From assembly GCA_035645145.1 (NCBI GenBank), contig DASQNC010000074.1:43723-107722 (forward strand): DNA of 64,000 nt, in the 5' to 3' direction. Origin of the DNA: Azospirillaceae bacterium. GTDB lineage: Bacteria; Pseudomonadota; Alphaproteobacteria; Azospirillales; Azospirillaceae. Shown here piece after piece: positions 35,405 to 44,489 of the stretch. Below the pieces are notes generated by a model. The model was not told the DNA's origin. It did no database searches and saw nothing but the letters and a program-made list of their open reading frames with translations. A program made the position numbers and the translations under genes. Every line of letters starts with the position of its first letter. Within the stretch, counting starts at the first letter, position 1.

Positions 35405-38095
35405 ATGAACCTCCGCCAACGCCTTCTCCTGCTCGCCTTGGGGGCGGTCCTTGCCCTCCTTGCGATCCAGGTCCACGACGCCGTCCGATCGCGCGGTGTC
35501 GATGGCATGGCGTGGGCAGGGGGCGTGGAGGGGGAGCCGCTCGCCTCGGCCGCGGGACATGCCGACCGCGCCACGACGCTTCGCGGAACCAATGGTCAGG
35601 AGGCGGTCGTCGTCCCCAGGGGACCAGCCATCCTGGCCACCAAACTGGATGGCGGCCCCCTTCAGGGTCTCGCCGCCCTGGCCATGGCGGTGGCCTGCGC
35701 GGCCGGAATCATCGGCCTCCGCATGTGCGGCCTGCGGCCGTTCGCATGGATTGCGGCCGCCACGGGACGCAGGTCCCGTGGTGACGGGGCGGGCTGGCCC
35801 TTCGCCCCGGCCAGCGGTCAACGCGGGAGTGCCGACCAAGCCACAGTCGATGCACGCACGGCACTGATCCTGGACAGCACCACCGATGCCATCTTCGAGT
35901 TGGACCGCGGTTGGCGCTTCACGCAGCTGAACCGTCATGCGCGCCGGATGGTCGGAAAGGGACGGGACCTGACCGGCATCCCCATCTGGGAGACGTTCCC
36001 CGGCTTGGCCGGGAGCGTGTTCTGGACGAACTGCCGCCGCGCCATGGACGAACGGGTGCCGGTCGAGTTCGAAGGCTTCGTCGCCGACCTCGACGCCTGG
36101 TGCGAGGTGGGGGCCTACCCAACCCCGGCGGGCATTGCCGTGTTCCTGCGTGACATGACGGTACGCCGGTCGGCCGAGAGCGAACTGGCCGCCAGCCGGG
36201 CCCGGTACGAGGCAATCGTCGGCACGGCCGTCGACTCCATCATCGTCATCGACGACCAGGGCTCCGTGCAGTCCTTCAACCCGGCGGCCGAGCGGGTGTT
36301 CGGCTACGGCGCCGACGAGGTCGTCGGGCGCAACATCAGCATGCTGATGCCGGACATCCACGCGGTGCGCCACGACGACTACCTGTCCACGTACAAGGCG
36401 ACCGGCCAGCGGCGCGTCATCGGGATCGGCCGCGAGGTGGAGGGCCGCCGCAAGGACGGGACGTTGTTCCCGGCCGAAGTATCGGTTGCCGAGTGGATGG
36501 ATGGCGATCGGCGTTGCTTCACGGGCATCTTGCGCGACATCACCGCCCGCAAGGAGATGGAGCGGTCGCTGCGGGAAAGCGAGGAGCGGCTGCGCCTGGC
36601 GCTCGACGCCGCACGGGCCGATACCTGGTCATGGGATGTCGCATCGGGCCGCGTGACCTCCTCGGACGAACGGTGCAAGCGCCCCGGGCAACGGCTGGGT
36701 ACGGTCGACACGGGCTTCGACGCGTGGATCGCGTCGATCCATCCGGAGGACCGCGGGCAGGTCCGGCAGGCGCTGCACGAAACCCTGGTCGCGCAAAAGC
36801 CCGAATACAGGATCGAATTCCGCCTCATCCACCCGGAAGAGGGCACCCGCTGGATCGCCGGGATGGGTCGGGCGACCTACGACGCCCAGGGCCGGCCGAT
36901 GCGGTTGGCCGGCATCAACCTCGACGTGACCGACCGGAAGGCCGCGGAAACCTATCTCCGGACCTCGCGCGATGCGGCGGATGCGGCCAACCAGGCGAAA
37001 ACCAAGTTCCTGGCGGCGGCGAGCCACGACCTGCGCCAGCCGGTGCAGTCCCTGGAACTGTTCGCCAGCGTGCTGGAACCGCAGTTCGCCAACCATTCGG
37101 CGGGATCCGTGCTGGCGCACATGCAGGAGTCGATCGGATCGTTGAAGCGGCTGCTGGACGGGCTTCTCGACATCTCGAAGATCGGGTCGGGGACCATCGT
37201 CCCGCATGTCGCCGCCTTCCCGGTCGACAGCCTGCTGCGCCTGATCGAGGCGGAGTACGGCCCGCGCGCCGGGCAGGCCGGGCTGTCCCTGCGGGTGGTC
37301 CGAACATCGGCCTGGACGGAAAGCGATCCGCAGCTTCTGGAACGGATCCTGCGCAATCTGGTCGAGAACGCGTTGCGCTACACGCCGACGGGCAGGATCC
37401 TGGTCGGGGTGCGGCGGCACCGGGGTCGCCTGCGCATCGACGTGGTGGACACCGGCACCGGCATCGCGCCCGAGCGGCTCAACGACATCTTCGACGAATT
37501 CTCGCAGTTGGACGGCCGCAAGAACGAGGGGCTGGGCCTTGGCCTGGCCATCGTGCGCGGCCTGTGCGACCTCCTCGGCCACAAGGTCCAGGTGACATCC
37601 GAGGTGGGCTACGGCTCGCGCTTCTCCGTGGAGCTGCCGGCGGCCAAGCCCCGGATCCGCCGCCGGCCCGTGCGGACGGCGGGGGCACAGCCCGTCGCCC
37701 CCGGCCCGCGCAAGACCGGCACCGTCCTGCTGATCGACGACGAGGCGATCATCCGGATGAGCCTCGAGGCGACGCTGGTGAGCTGGGGATGGCGGGTCGT
37801 TTGCGCCGGATCCGCGGGCGAGGCCGAGCGCTTGGCGGCCGGTCTCGACGCAACGCCCGACGCCATCATCACCGACCACCGGCTTGGCGACGGCCTGGGC
37901 ACGGACTTGATCCGGCGGATCCGCGCCATCGTCGGTGCCCCCGTGCCGGCCCTCCTGCTCACCGGGGACACGAACCCGTCGATTTCGACCGAAGCCGGCA
38001 ACAACGGCTGGAGCCTGCTGCACAAGCCGGTGTCGCCGCGGATCCTGCAAGCCGAGCTGATGGCCGTCACGGCACGGAACGGCCACGCGGCCTGA
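35405..38095 (+). CDS. hybrid PAS sensor histidine kinase with receiver domain
   Basis: An 896-residue kinase with two N-terminal hydrophobic segments (residues about 5-22 and 88-105) that frame a short periplasmic loop. Three PAS domains follow, near 145-255, 258-375 (FixL-like, with FNPAAERVFGYGADEVVGRN and LMPDI) and 385-510. The HisKA H-box is AASHDLRQPVQSLELF, followed by HATPase (NLVENALRYTPTG, GLGLGLAIVRG) and a receiver domain (about 745-860) with LLIDDEAI and IITDHRLGDGLG. Whether the second PAS binds haem as in FixL cannot be seen. No separate response regulator is adjacent. Confidence 0.92.
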   Translation: MNLRQRLLLLALGAVLALLAIQVHDAVRSRGVDGMAWAGGVEGEPLASAAGHADRATTLRGTNGQEAVVVPRGPAILATKLDGGPLQGLAALAMAVACAAGIIGLRMCGLRPFAWIAAATGRRSRGDGAGWPFAPASGQRGSADQATVDARTALILDSTTDAIFELDRGWRFTQLNRHARRMVGKGRDLTGIPIWETFPGLAGSVFWTNCRRAMDERVPVEFEGFVADLDAWCEVGAYPTPAGIAVFLRDMTVRRSAESELAASRARYEAIVGTAVDSIIVIDDQGSVQSFNPAAERVFGYGADEVVGRNISMLMPDIHAVRHDDYLSTYKATGQRRVIGIGREVEGRRKDGTLFPAEVSVAEWMDGDRRCFTGILRDITARKEMERSLRESEERLRLALDAARADTWSWDVASGRVTSSDERCKRPGQRLGTVDTGFDAWIASIHPEDRGQVRQALHETLVAQKPEYRIEFRLIHPEEGTRWIAGMGRATYDAQGRPMRLAGINLDVTDRKAAETYLRTSRDAADAANQAKTKFLAAASHDLRQPVQSLELFASVLEPQFANHSAGSVLAHMQESIGSLKRLLDGLLDISKIGSGTIVPHVAAFPVDSLLRLIEAEYGPRAGQAGLSLRVVRTSAWTESDPQLLERILRNLVENALRYTPTGRILVGVRRHRGRLRIDVVDTGTGIAPERLNDIFDEFSQLDGRKNEGLGLGLAIVRGLCDLLGHKVQVTSEVGYGSRFSVELPAAKPRIRRRPVRTAGAQPVAPGPRKTGTVLLIDDEAIIRMSLEATLVSWGWRVVCAGSAGEAERLAAGLDATPDAIITDHRLGDGLGTDLIRRIRAIVGAPVPALLLTGDTNPSISTEAGNNGWSLLHKPVSPRILQAELMAVTARNGHAA

Positions 38096-38249
38096 CGGTC
38101 CTCCACGGGAAACCGCCGGGTGGGCGCCGGTCGGGGATCGCCGGTCGAAGTGCCCGCGCCATCCCGGTCCCCTGCCACTCCCGCACCCCTTGCCGCCGGC
38201 CGGGACCTCGGCCACAGTCCGCCTTCGCAACCATACCGGAGCGGCCAAG

Positions 38250-39176
38250 GTGCAAGGCGCAACCATTCCGGACCGCACCAACCTCGTCCTCGCCACCGTG
38301 CTCGCCCTCGTCCAGGTTGGGATTGTGGCGATCGTGCCGCTTGCGCTGTTGCCCCGGTCGCCCTGGTGGGGGCTGCTGGTCCTGGCGGGCATCGCCACCA
38401 CGCCCACCCATTGGGCGCTGATCCATGAAGGCATCCACCGCCACCTGCATCCCGACCGGCGCGTGAACGATCTGGTCTCGCGGGGCTTGGCGGTGCTGTT
38501 CGGAGCCCCCCTGCGGCTGTTGCGGACGGGGCATCTGGGCCATCACCAACTCAACGGTGCCGTGTGCGAACGGCCCGAGTTGATGGCAGGCGTCACCGGA
38601 ACGGCCGCTGCCCGGGCCGGCTTCTACGCACGGCTGCTGGGGGGCGTCCACCTGTTCGAGATTGCCGGCAATGCCCTCGCCTTCCTGCCGTCCCGCTGGC
38701 GTGTCGCCGTGGTGCGCAGGATCTTCTATGACGGGCATGCGGACGCGCCGGGCGCCGCCGACGCCGCCGTCCGCGCCCTGACGGGCCGCCGCGCCCTGCG
38801 CGAATTGCGCCGCGACGGCGCCCTGGCCTTGGGCGTGTTGGGCTTTGCCGCCTGGGCCTATGGCGGGGCGTGGCCCTGGCTGGCGGCGGGCCTGCTCGGG
38901 CGTGCGGTTCTGGTGTCACTTCTGGACAATGCGTTCCATTACGGCGCCCCGCTGGGCGATCCCCACAGCGGGCACAATTTCGCCCTGCCCGGCTGGATCG
39001 CCCCGGCGATGCTGCACTTCCACCTGCACCGGGTCCACCACCGGCACCCGGACCTTCCCTGGTCCGCCCTCCCCCAGGCGCTCGTCCAGGACGGCGACCG
39101 GCTGGACGGGGGCTTTGCGGCGGGCATCGCGCGCCAGTTCCGGGGACCGGTACACCCGTCGCGCCTGGGGGCATGA
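38250..39176 (+). CDS. fatty acid desaturase
   Basis: A 308-residue membrane desaturase with the three histidine clusters that bind the di-iron centre: HEGIHRH (residues 59-65), HLGHH (95-99) and HRVHHRH near the C-terminus, between hydrophobic segments. It probably introduces double bonds into acyl chains or a related lipid. A GTG at 38250 preceded by GGAGCGG is chosen as the start; the frame opens at a TTG at 38190. The stop codon is followed at once by a copy of the dispersed repeat. Confidence 0.82.
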   Translation: MQGATIPDRTNLVLATVLALVQVGIVAIVPLALLPRSPWWGLLVLAGIATTPTHWALIHEGIHRHLHPDRRVNDLVSRGLAVLFGAPLRLLRTGHLGHHQLNGAVCERPELMAGVTGTAAARAGFYARLLGGVHLFEIAGNALAFLPSRWRVAVVRRIFYDGHADAPGAADAAVRALTGRRALRELRRDGALALGVLGFAAWAYGGAWPWLAAGLLGRAVLVSLLDNAFHYGAPLGDPHSGHNFALPGWIAPAMLHFHLHRVHHRHPDLPWSALPQALVQDGDRLDGGFAAGIARQFRGPVHPSRLGA

Positions 39177-39300
39177 TAAGACCGCCGGGCACATGTCTCC
39201 ATGCGCCCGGCCAGGAGCCCCAAGCGCCGGTTGGCCCCAGGATTTCCAGCCACGCCTCCGGCGCGGGGTGCGGTCGCCCCCTCCACCGCACGCCGGGGCC
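39174..39300. repeat. dispersed intergenic repeat, copy C
   Basis: The copy begins at the desaturase stop (TGATAAGACCGCC). The hairpin arms GCCGGGCACATG (39184-39195) and CATGCGCCCGGC (39200-39211) enclose TCTC, GAGA on the other strand. Relative to the 45.7-kb copy the stem has a paired A-T to G-C change. The GCCTCCGGCGCGGGGTGCGG block follows. It lies between convergent genes. Confidence 0.72.
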
Positions 39301-39306
39301 GGAGGA

Positions 39307-40437
39307 TCAATCCAGCGTCTCGAACAGCCGCAGCATCAGCTCGGTCCTGGGCACCAGCGAAGACACGAGCAGGTGTTCCTCCATGGTGTGCGCACCGGCA
39401 CCATCGACGCCCAAACCGTCCAGCGTCGGGGCGAAGGGGGCGGTGAAGTTGCCGTCGCTGCCGCCGCCGGTGGACACGTCGCCCAGGTCGATCCCGATCC
39501 CCTCCGCAAGTGCCCGGGCCTTTTCGAACAGGGCCGCCACCCTGGCATCCTTCTCGTAGGGCGGACGGTTCAATCCGCCCGAGACCTCGACCCGGCAATC
39601 GGGATCGTGCGCCTTGAGATTCAGGATGCGGTCCAGCATCTCGTCCGCAATGGCGAGCGTCGGCACCCGCATGTCGATTTCGGCCCAGGCCACCTCCGGA
39701 ACCACATTGGGCTTGGTGCCGCCACCGACCACGCCGACGTTCGTGGTGACGCCACGCGCGTAGTCGGTCATCGCCTCGATGTCCAGGATCTGGCGGGCCA
39801 ATTCCCTGACGGCGCTGCGCCCGTCGGCGTGCCTGGCACCCGCGTGGGCGGGGCGCCCGGTCACCTTCAGATGGAACATGGCCGTGCCCTTGCGGGCGGT
39901 GACGACCTTGCCGCCGTCGCGCGCGGGTTCGGTCACCAGCACGCATTTGGCGTTCCGGCCCAACCTCTCGATCAGCTCGCGCGAGGTGGGGCTGCCCACC
40001 TCCTCGTCCGAGACGATCAGATGGGTGATCGGCAGGGGCGTGGTGCGGCCGGCGCGGACCAGGTGCCGATAGGCCGCGAAGGCGAGATGGCAGCCGCCCT
40101 TCATATCGTAGATGCCGGGGCCGAATGCGGCATCGCCCTCGACGCGGAAGGGCAGGCGGCCGGACAGCGTGCCCAGCGGATGCACCGTGTCCAGGTGGCT
40201 GAGGACCAGGATGCCCGGACCATCGCCGCCCCAAGGCGACCGGACCACCAGATGATCGCCGCGCCCTTCGCATCCGGGCACGCGCTCGATCCTTGCACCG
40301 AGCGCGCCGTACTGGATTTGGACCAGATCCATCAGCGTATTGACGTGAACGGGCTCGTCGCTCGGGCTTTCGATCTCCACCCACTGGCGGATGCCGTCCA
40401 GGATCTCCTGCGTGTCGAGGCGGGGGTCGTTCTGCAT
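39307..40437 (-). CDS. M20 family metallopeptidase (CPG2-like)
   Basis: A 376-residue zinc-dependent exopeptidase or amidohydrolase. Metal-ligand motifs are VLSHLDTVHP, GPGIYDMKGG and the catalytic glutamate in VSDEEVGS; GGGSDGNF near the end and the dimerisation insert (about residues 185-295) complete the carboxypeptidase G2-type architecture. The substrate is probably an N-acyl amino acid or folate-like compound, by family only. ATG 40437 is preceded by GGAAGGA. It follows the MFS transporter gene by 35 bases, an operon in which transporter and hydrolase may share a substrate. Confidence 0.88.
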   Translation of the reverse strand: MQNDPRLDTQEILDGIRQWVEIESPSDEPVHVNTLMDLVQIQYGALGARIERVPGCEGRGDHLVVRSPWGGDGPGILVLSHLDTVHPLGTLSGRLPFRVEGDAAFGPGIYDMKGGCHLAFAAYRHLVRAGRTTPLPITHLIVSDEEVGSPTSRELIERLGRNAKCVLVTEPARDGGKVVTARKGTAMFHLKVTGRPAHAGARHADGRSAVRELARQILDIEAMTDYARGVTTNVGVVGGGTKPNVVPEVAWAEIDMRVPTLAIADEMLDRILNLKAHDPDCRVEVSGGLNRPPYEKDARVAALFEKARALAEGIGIDLGDVSTGGGSDGNFTAPFAPTLDGLGVDGAGAHTMEEHLLVSSLVPRTELMLRLFETLD

Positions 40438-40472
40438 GGATCCTTCCGGGGATGTGGGCTGCAGGAAAGGCG

Positions 40473-41774
40473 TCAAGCCGGGCGGCCCGGAGCGTTCCGC
40501 CGGGTCACGGGACCCTGGCTACCGAAGCCGCGCGTGACGCGCAACGCGAAGACCGCCGCCGCGGCCAGGATCAGCGCGGCCAGCAGGAACGGGGCGCCGG
40601 GCAGATCGAGCCCGCCCCCCGGACGGATCGCGGCGGCGAAGACGAAGGTGAACAACACCGGCCCGAACATTCCGGTCAGGCTGCGCAGGCTGTTGACCGC
40701 CCCCTGCAACCGCCCCTGCGACGAGGCGGCCACACGGCGGGTCATCAGGCTCTGCACCGCGGGCCCGGTCAACCCCCACAGCGCCATCAGCGGAATGCCC
40801 GCCCAGAACAGCACGCCCGTGGGTGCCAGACCATAGACCACGAAGCCCAGGGTCCCGAACCCGAGCCCGGCCACGAGCGCCCGCCGTTCGCCGAACCGCG
40901 CGACCACCGGGCGGACCAGACCGCCCTGCACGGCCAGGGACGCCACGCCGACGGCGGCGAGGGTCAACCCGGTCACCGTCCCGTCCCAACCGTACCGGTG
41001 GGTGGCGTAGAGCACGAAGGTGCTGGGCAGCACCTCGTGGGCGAGGCTGTACAGCAGCATGATCCCGGCCATGGCGAGCAACTGCGGGTCGGTGCGCAGC
41101 AGCGCCAGCGCCCCCAGCGGATTGGCCTTGCCCCAGACGATGCGGGGCGTGCGACGGTCGGCGGGAAGGGATTCCGGCAGGATCAGGACACCGTACATCC
41201 AATTCGCGAGGCTGAGCCCCCCCGCCACCCAGAACGGCAGGCGGGGATCCACCCCGCCGAGGACCCCGCCGAGCGCCGGCCCCAGGACGAAGCCCAGGCC
41301 GAAGGCGGCCCCGAGCATCCCGAACCCGGCGGCCCGCCGCTCGGGCGGTGTCACATCGGCAATGTAGGCGCCGGCCGTCGAGATGCTGGCCGAAGTGATG
41401 CCGGACACGACGCGTCCGGCCAGGAGCCAGCCGAGCGACGGCGCCAGGGCCATCAGGGCGTAGTCGAGCCCAAGGCCGAGGTTGGAGGCGAGGATCACCG
41501 GCCGCCGGCCGAAACGGTCCGAGAGCGCTCCCAGCAGCGGTGAAAACAAGAACTGCATGAGCGCCCAGACGAAACCGAACAGGCCGTAGACCTCGGCCCC
41601 GCGCCCCGCATCCCCGCCCTGGAAGCCCGTTACCAGGTTGGGAAGAACCGGAATGACGATGCCAAGCGCCAGAATGTCCAGCAGCACCGTGATGAAGACG
41701 AAGGCGATGGCGGCGCGGCGCATCGCCCCGGGCGTGCTGCCCGGCGAACCGGCAGGGGATCGGGTTTCGGCCAT
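40473..41774 (-). CDS. MFS transporter, TetA-like (TCR) group
   Basis: A 433-residue, 12-segment transporter with the MFS motif A LLGALSDRFGRRPVIL after segment 2, plus SGITSASISTAGAYIADVTP and the FGLGFVLGPALGG motif C typical of drug:H+ antiporters related to TetA. Whether it exports an antibiotic is not shown by sequence. ATG 41774 gives the expected N-terminus just before the first membrane helix; the frame runs on to 42017. First gene of a two-gene operon with the M20 peptidase. Confidence 0.88.
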   Translation of the reverse strand: MAETRSPAGSPGSTPGAMRRAAIAFVFITVLLDILALGIVIPVLPNLVTGFQGGDAGRGAEVYGLFGFVWALMQFLFSPLLGALSDRFGRRPVILASNLGLGLDYALMALAPSLGWLLAGRVVSGITSASISTAGAYIADVTPPERRAAGFGMLGAAFGLGFVLGPALGGVLGGVDPRLPFWVAGGLSLANWMYGVLILPESLPADRRTPRIVWGKANPLGALALLRTDPQLLAMAGIMLLYSLAHEVLPSTFVLYATHRYGWDGTVTGLTLAAVGVASLAVQGGLVRPVVARFGERRALVAGLGFGTLGFVVYGLAPTGVLFWAGIPLMALWGLTGPAVQSLMTRRVAASSQGRLQGAVNSLRSLTGMFGPVLFTFVFAAAIRPGGGLDLPGAPFLLAALILAAAAVFALRVTRGFGSQGPVTRRNAPGRPA

Positions 41775-42058
41775 GGACGGATTACCGCTCGGGAACCGGA
41801 AGGTCGAAGGAACCGGCGCGTGCGAACATAGGAGGGCGCCGGACCCTTGCGCAACCGTGCCACCCCGGCTGCGGCGCGCATCCGAAATGCGGCACGCATC
41901 CGGGGTGCGGCAAGTGGGCCCGCCCCCTTCGGCGCCCGGCATCCGGTCATGACCATCCTGGCATTCCGAATTATTTGGTGGTACGTCCCCGTGCAATCGG
42001 CGGGTCCGCGGCAACACGCCGCCGCGGAAAGATTGTGTTCACATGGGGCACATCAGGG

Positions 42059-42616
42059 ATGCTTTTGCGACGATTTGTGGGCGCGATCGATGCGCTGAAC
42101 ATTTGGATGGGGCGGCTGTCCGCGTTCCTGGTGATTGCGCTGGTTGTGATTTGTTCGACCAACGCGGTCATGCGCTATGTTTTCAGCATCGGCTATGTGT
42201 GGATGCAGGAAGCCTACGTCGCCGCATTCGGCGTCTCGTTCATGCTGATGGCCGGCTACGCCTATCTGACCGACCAGCATGTCCGGGTGGACATCTACCA
42301 CGCCCGGTATTCGCCCAAGACCAGGGCCTGGGTCGAAATCCTGGGCATCCTGGTGTTCCTGTGGCCTTGGCTGTACGTCGTCGCACGTTACAGCCAAGGC
42401 TTCATCCTTGACGCGTGGCGGCTGCGCGAGGGCTCGTCCCAGGCTGGCGGCATGCCGGGCATATTCCTGGTGAAGACCGGCATTTGGGCCTTCTGTGCGC
42501 TGGTCGCGCTGCAGTCGCTGGCCACCATGGCACGCGCGATCACGGTGATCACCGGCCGCCCGGACCTGCTGCCGGTCCGGGAGACGGTCGAAGGCGCGAC
42601 CAAGATGGCCAACTGA
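42059..42616 (+). CDS. TRAP transporter small permease (DctQ-like)
   Basis: A 185-residue membrane protein with four predicted segments. AVMRYVFSIGYVWMQEAYVAAF and the LTDQHVRVDIYHARYSPKTRAWVE loop are characteristic of DctQ subunits of tripartite ATP-independent transporters, which import organic acids using a sodium gradient. ATG 42059 is chosen; a GTG at 42035 is possible. The large permease follows 25 bases on. The periplasmic binding protein that normally precedes this gene is absent. Confidence 0.88.
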   Translation: MLLRRFVGAIDALNIWMGRLSAFLVIALVVICSTNAVMRYVFSIGYVWMQEAYVAAFGVSFMLMAGYAYLTDQHVRVDIYHARYSPKTRAWVEILGILVFLWPWLYVVARYSQGFILDAWRLREGSSQAGGMPGIFLVKTGIWAFCALVALQSLATMARAITVITGRPDLLPVRETVEGATKMAN

Positions 42617-42641
42617 CCCCGACGGAAGAGACCGAAATCCA

Positions 42642-44156
42642 ATGCCCAACGTTCCAATCGGCGAGATCCTGTCCGTCGGCATGTTCTTCGCCATCTGCAT
42701 CGTGCTGATGATCGGCTACCCGATCGCCTTCACCCTTGCAGGCACATCCCTGGCCTTCGGCGCCATCGGCTACATGCTGGGCGCCTTCGACCTCGGCATC
42801 TTTGGCGCCATCGGCCTCCGGTATTTCGGGTCGATGATGAGCGAGACGCTGGTCGCCGTGCCGCTTTTCGTCTTCATGGGCATGATCCTGGAACGGTCCG
42901 GGATCGCCGACCAACTGCTGACCACCATGGGCCGGCTGTTCGGATCGCTGCGCGGCGGGCTCGGCTATTCGGTCGTGATCGTCGGCGCGCTTCTCGCCGC
43001 CTCCACGGGCGTGGTCGGCGCGACGGTCGTCACCATGGGCCTGATCAGCCTGCCGGCCATGATGCGGGCGGGCTACGACAACCGCCTGTCCACCGGTGTG
43101 ATCTGCACCTCCGCGACGCTGGCCCAGATCATCCCGCCGTCGACGGTGCTGATCCTGATCGGCGACATCCTGCAGGGCGTGAACCAGCAGGCGCAGCTGC
43201 GCATGGGCAATTTCGCGCCCGACACGGTCAGCGCCGGCGAATTGTTCGCGGGCGCGCTGATCCCCGGCCTGATCCTGGTCGGCATCTATCTTCTGTGGAT
43301 GGTCTACAAGGCGGTCTTCGAGCCCGAGACGTGCCCGCCGCTGGTGATGACGGACGCCGAGCGCCGCAGCCTCTGGAAGGACGTGGTGGTGGCGCTTGTG
43401 CCGGCCACGGCGCTGATCGTCGCGGTCCTGGGCTCGATCCTGACCGGCGTCGCCACGCCGACGGAGTCCGGGTCCATCGGCTCCCTCGGTGCGCTCCTGC
43501 TGGCGGCCATGCGCCGCAAGCTGAACCTGGGCGTGATCTGGCACGCCGCCAAGAACACGGCGGTGACCACCTCGATGATCTTCGTCATCCTGCTGGGCGC
43601 CTCGGTGTTCAGCCTGGTGTTCCGCGGCCTCGGCGGCGAACACCTGGTCGAGGAGGCCCTGCGCGATATGCCCGGCGGCGCGCTCGGCGCCATGCTGGTG
43701 GTGATGGCGGTGATGTTCGTGCTGGGGTTCTTCCTGGACACGTTCGAGATCATCTTCATCGTCCTGCCCATCTGCGGGCCGACCCTGATCATGCTGGGCC
43801 TGGACCCGCTTTGGATCGGCGTGATGATCGGCATGAACCTGCAGACGTCGTTCCTGACGCCGCCCTTCGGGTTCACGCTGTTCTACATGCGTGGGGTCGC
43901 GCCGCCGGCGATCAGGACCAGCGACATTTGGATGGGTTCGATCCCGTGGACCTTCCTGCAGACCTTCGGTCTGGCGCTCGTCTGGTTCTTCCCCGCCACT
44001 GCCACTTGGCTGCCGTCCACCCTGTTCGACAGCCCGCCCGCCGCGGTCCGCACCGACGGCGGCAGCAACCTCCAGGACATGCTGGACAACATGACGGCGC
44101 CCGACGACGACGGCACGGGCGGCGAGTTGAACCCCTTCGCCAAACCGAGCAACTGA
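42642..44156 (+). CDS. TRAP transporter large permease (DctM-like)
   Basis: A 504-residue membrane protein with 12 or more segments, longer than the usual 430 and typical of the mannitol/chloroaromatic-type DctM group. Family blocks are AVPLFVFMGMILERSGIADQLL, LLAASTGVVGATVVTMGLI, ATLAQIIPPSTVLILIGD and ATPTESGSIGSLGALLLA. A hydrophilic C-terminal tail of about 40 residues is extra. It is the transport channel of the system; partner binding protein must be encoded elsewhere or be lacking. Confidence 0.9.
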   Translation: MPNVPIGEILSVGMFFAICIVLMIGYPIAFTLAGTSLAFGAIGYMLGAFDLGIFGAIGLRYFGSMMSETLVAVPLFVFMGMILERSGIADQLLTTMGRLFGSLRGGLGYSVVIVGALLAASTGVVGATVVTMGLISLPAMMRAGYDNRLSTGVICTSATLAQIIPPSTVLILIGDILQGVNQQAQLRMGNFAPDTVSAGELFAGALIPGLILVGIYLLWMVYKAVFEPETCPPLVMTDAERRSLWKDVVVALVPATALIVAVLGSILTGVATPTESGSIGSLGALLLAAMRRKLNLGVIWHAAKNTAVTTSMIFVILLGASVFSLVFRGLGGEHLVEEALRDMPGGALGAMLVVMAVMFVLGFFLDTFEIIFIVLPICGPTLIMLGLDPLWIGVMIGMNLQTSFLTPPFGFTLFYMRGVAPPAIRTSDIWMGSIPWTFLQTFGLALVWFFPATATWLPSTLFDSPPAAVRTDGGSNLQDMLDNMTAPDDDGTGGELNPFAKPSN

Positions 44157-44172
44157 GGCCGGAGGACGACAC

Positions 44173-44364
44173 ATGGAAACCACCGCTGGCCTGATCCTCT
44201 GCGCGCTCTACTTGGTGACCACGCCGATCCTGTACCGCCTGCTCCGCAGGCGCCCGCACACCGGCTGGCTGGCCAGCCCGCTGAACCGGGAATACCTGAT
44301 GGTGGCCCACATCGCCTTGCTGTTGGCCGCCATCAGCATCACGATGGACGGCCTGGTGTTCTGA
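44173..44364 (+). CDS. small two-helix membrane protein after TRAP genes
   Basis: A 63-residue protein with two hydrophobic helices (residues 5-21 and 41-61) joined by an arginine-rich loop (RLLRRRPHTG). It starts 16 bases after dctM with GGAGG upstream and is followed by a strong terminator, so it is the last gene of the TRAP operon. I do not recognise a family. It may be an accessory subunit of the transporter. Confidence 0.7.
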   Translation: METTAGLILCALYLVTTPILYRLLRRRPHTGWLASPLNREYLMVAHIALLLAAISITMDGLVF

Positions 44365-44371
44365 CCGGGCG

Positions 44372-44400
44372 GGGGCGGGCCGCAAGGTCCGCCCCGTTTT
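44372..44400 (+). terminator. rho-independent terminator of the TRAP operon
   Basis: The 10-bp stem GGGGCGGGCC/GGTCCGCCCC (one G-T pair) with a GCAA loop is followed by GTTTT, eight bases after the stop of the small membrane protein gene. Confidence 0.87.
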
Positions 44401-44489
44401 CCTTCCCCAAACGCCCATGTCGCGGCACCCCTTGGCCGGGGGGCCGCCTTCTGCAAATCTTCCGGCAAACAACGACCGGAAGGTGCGAC

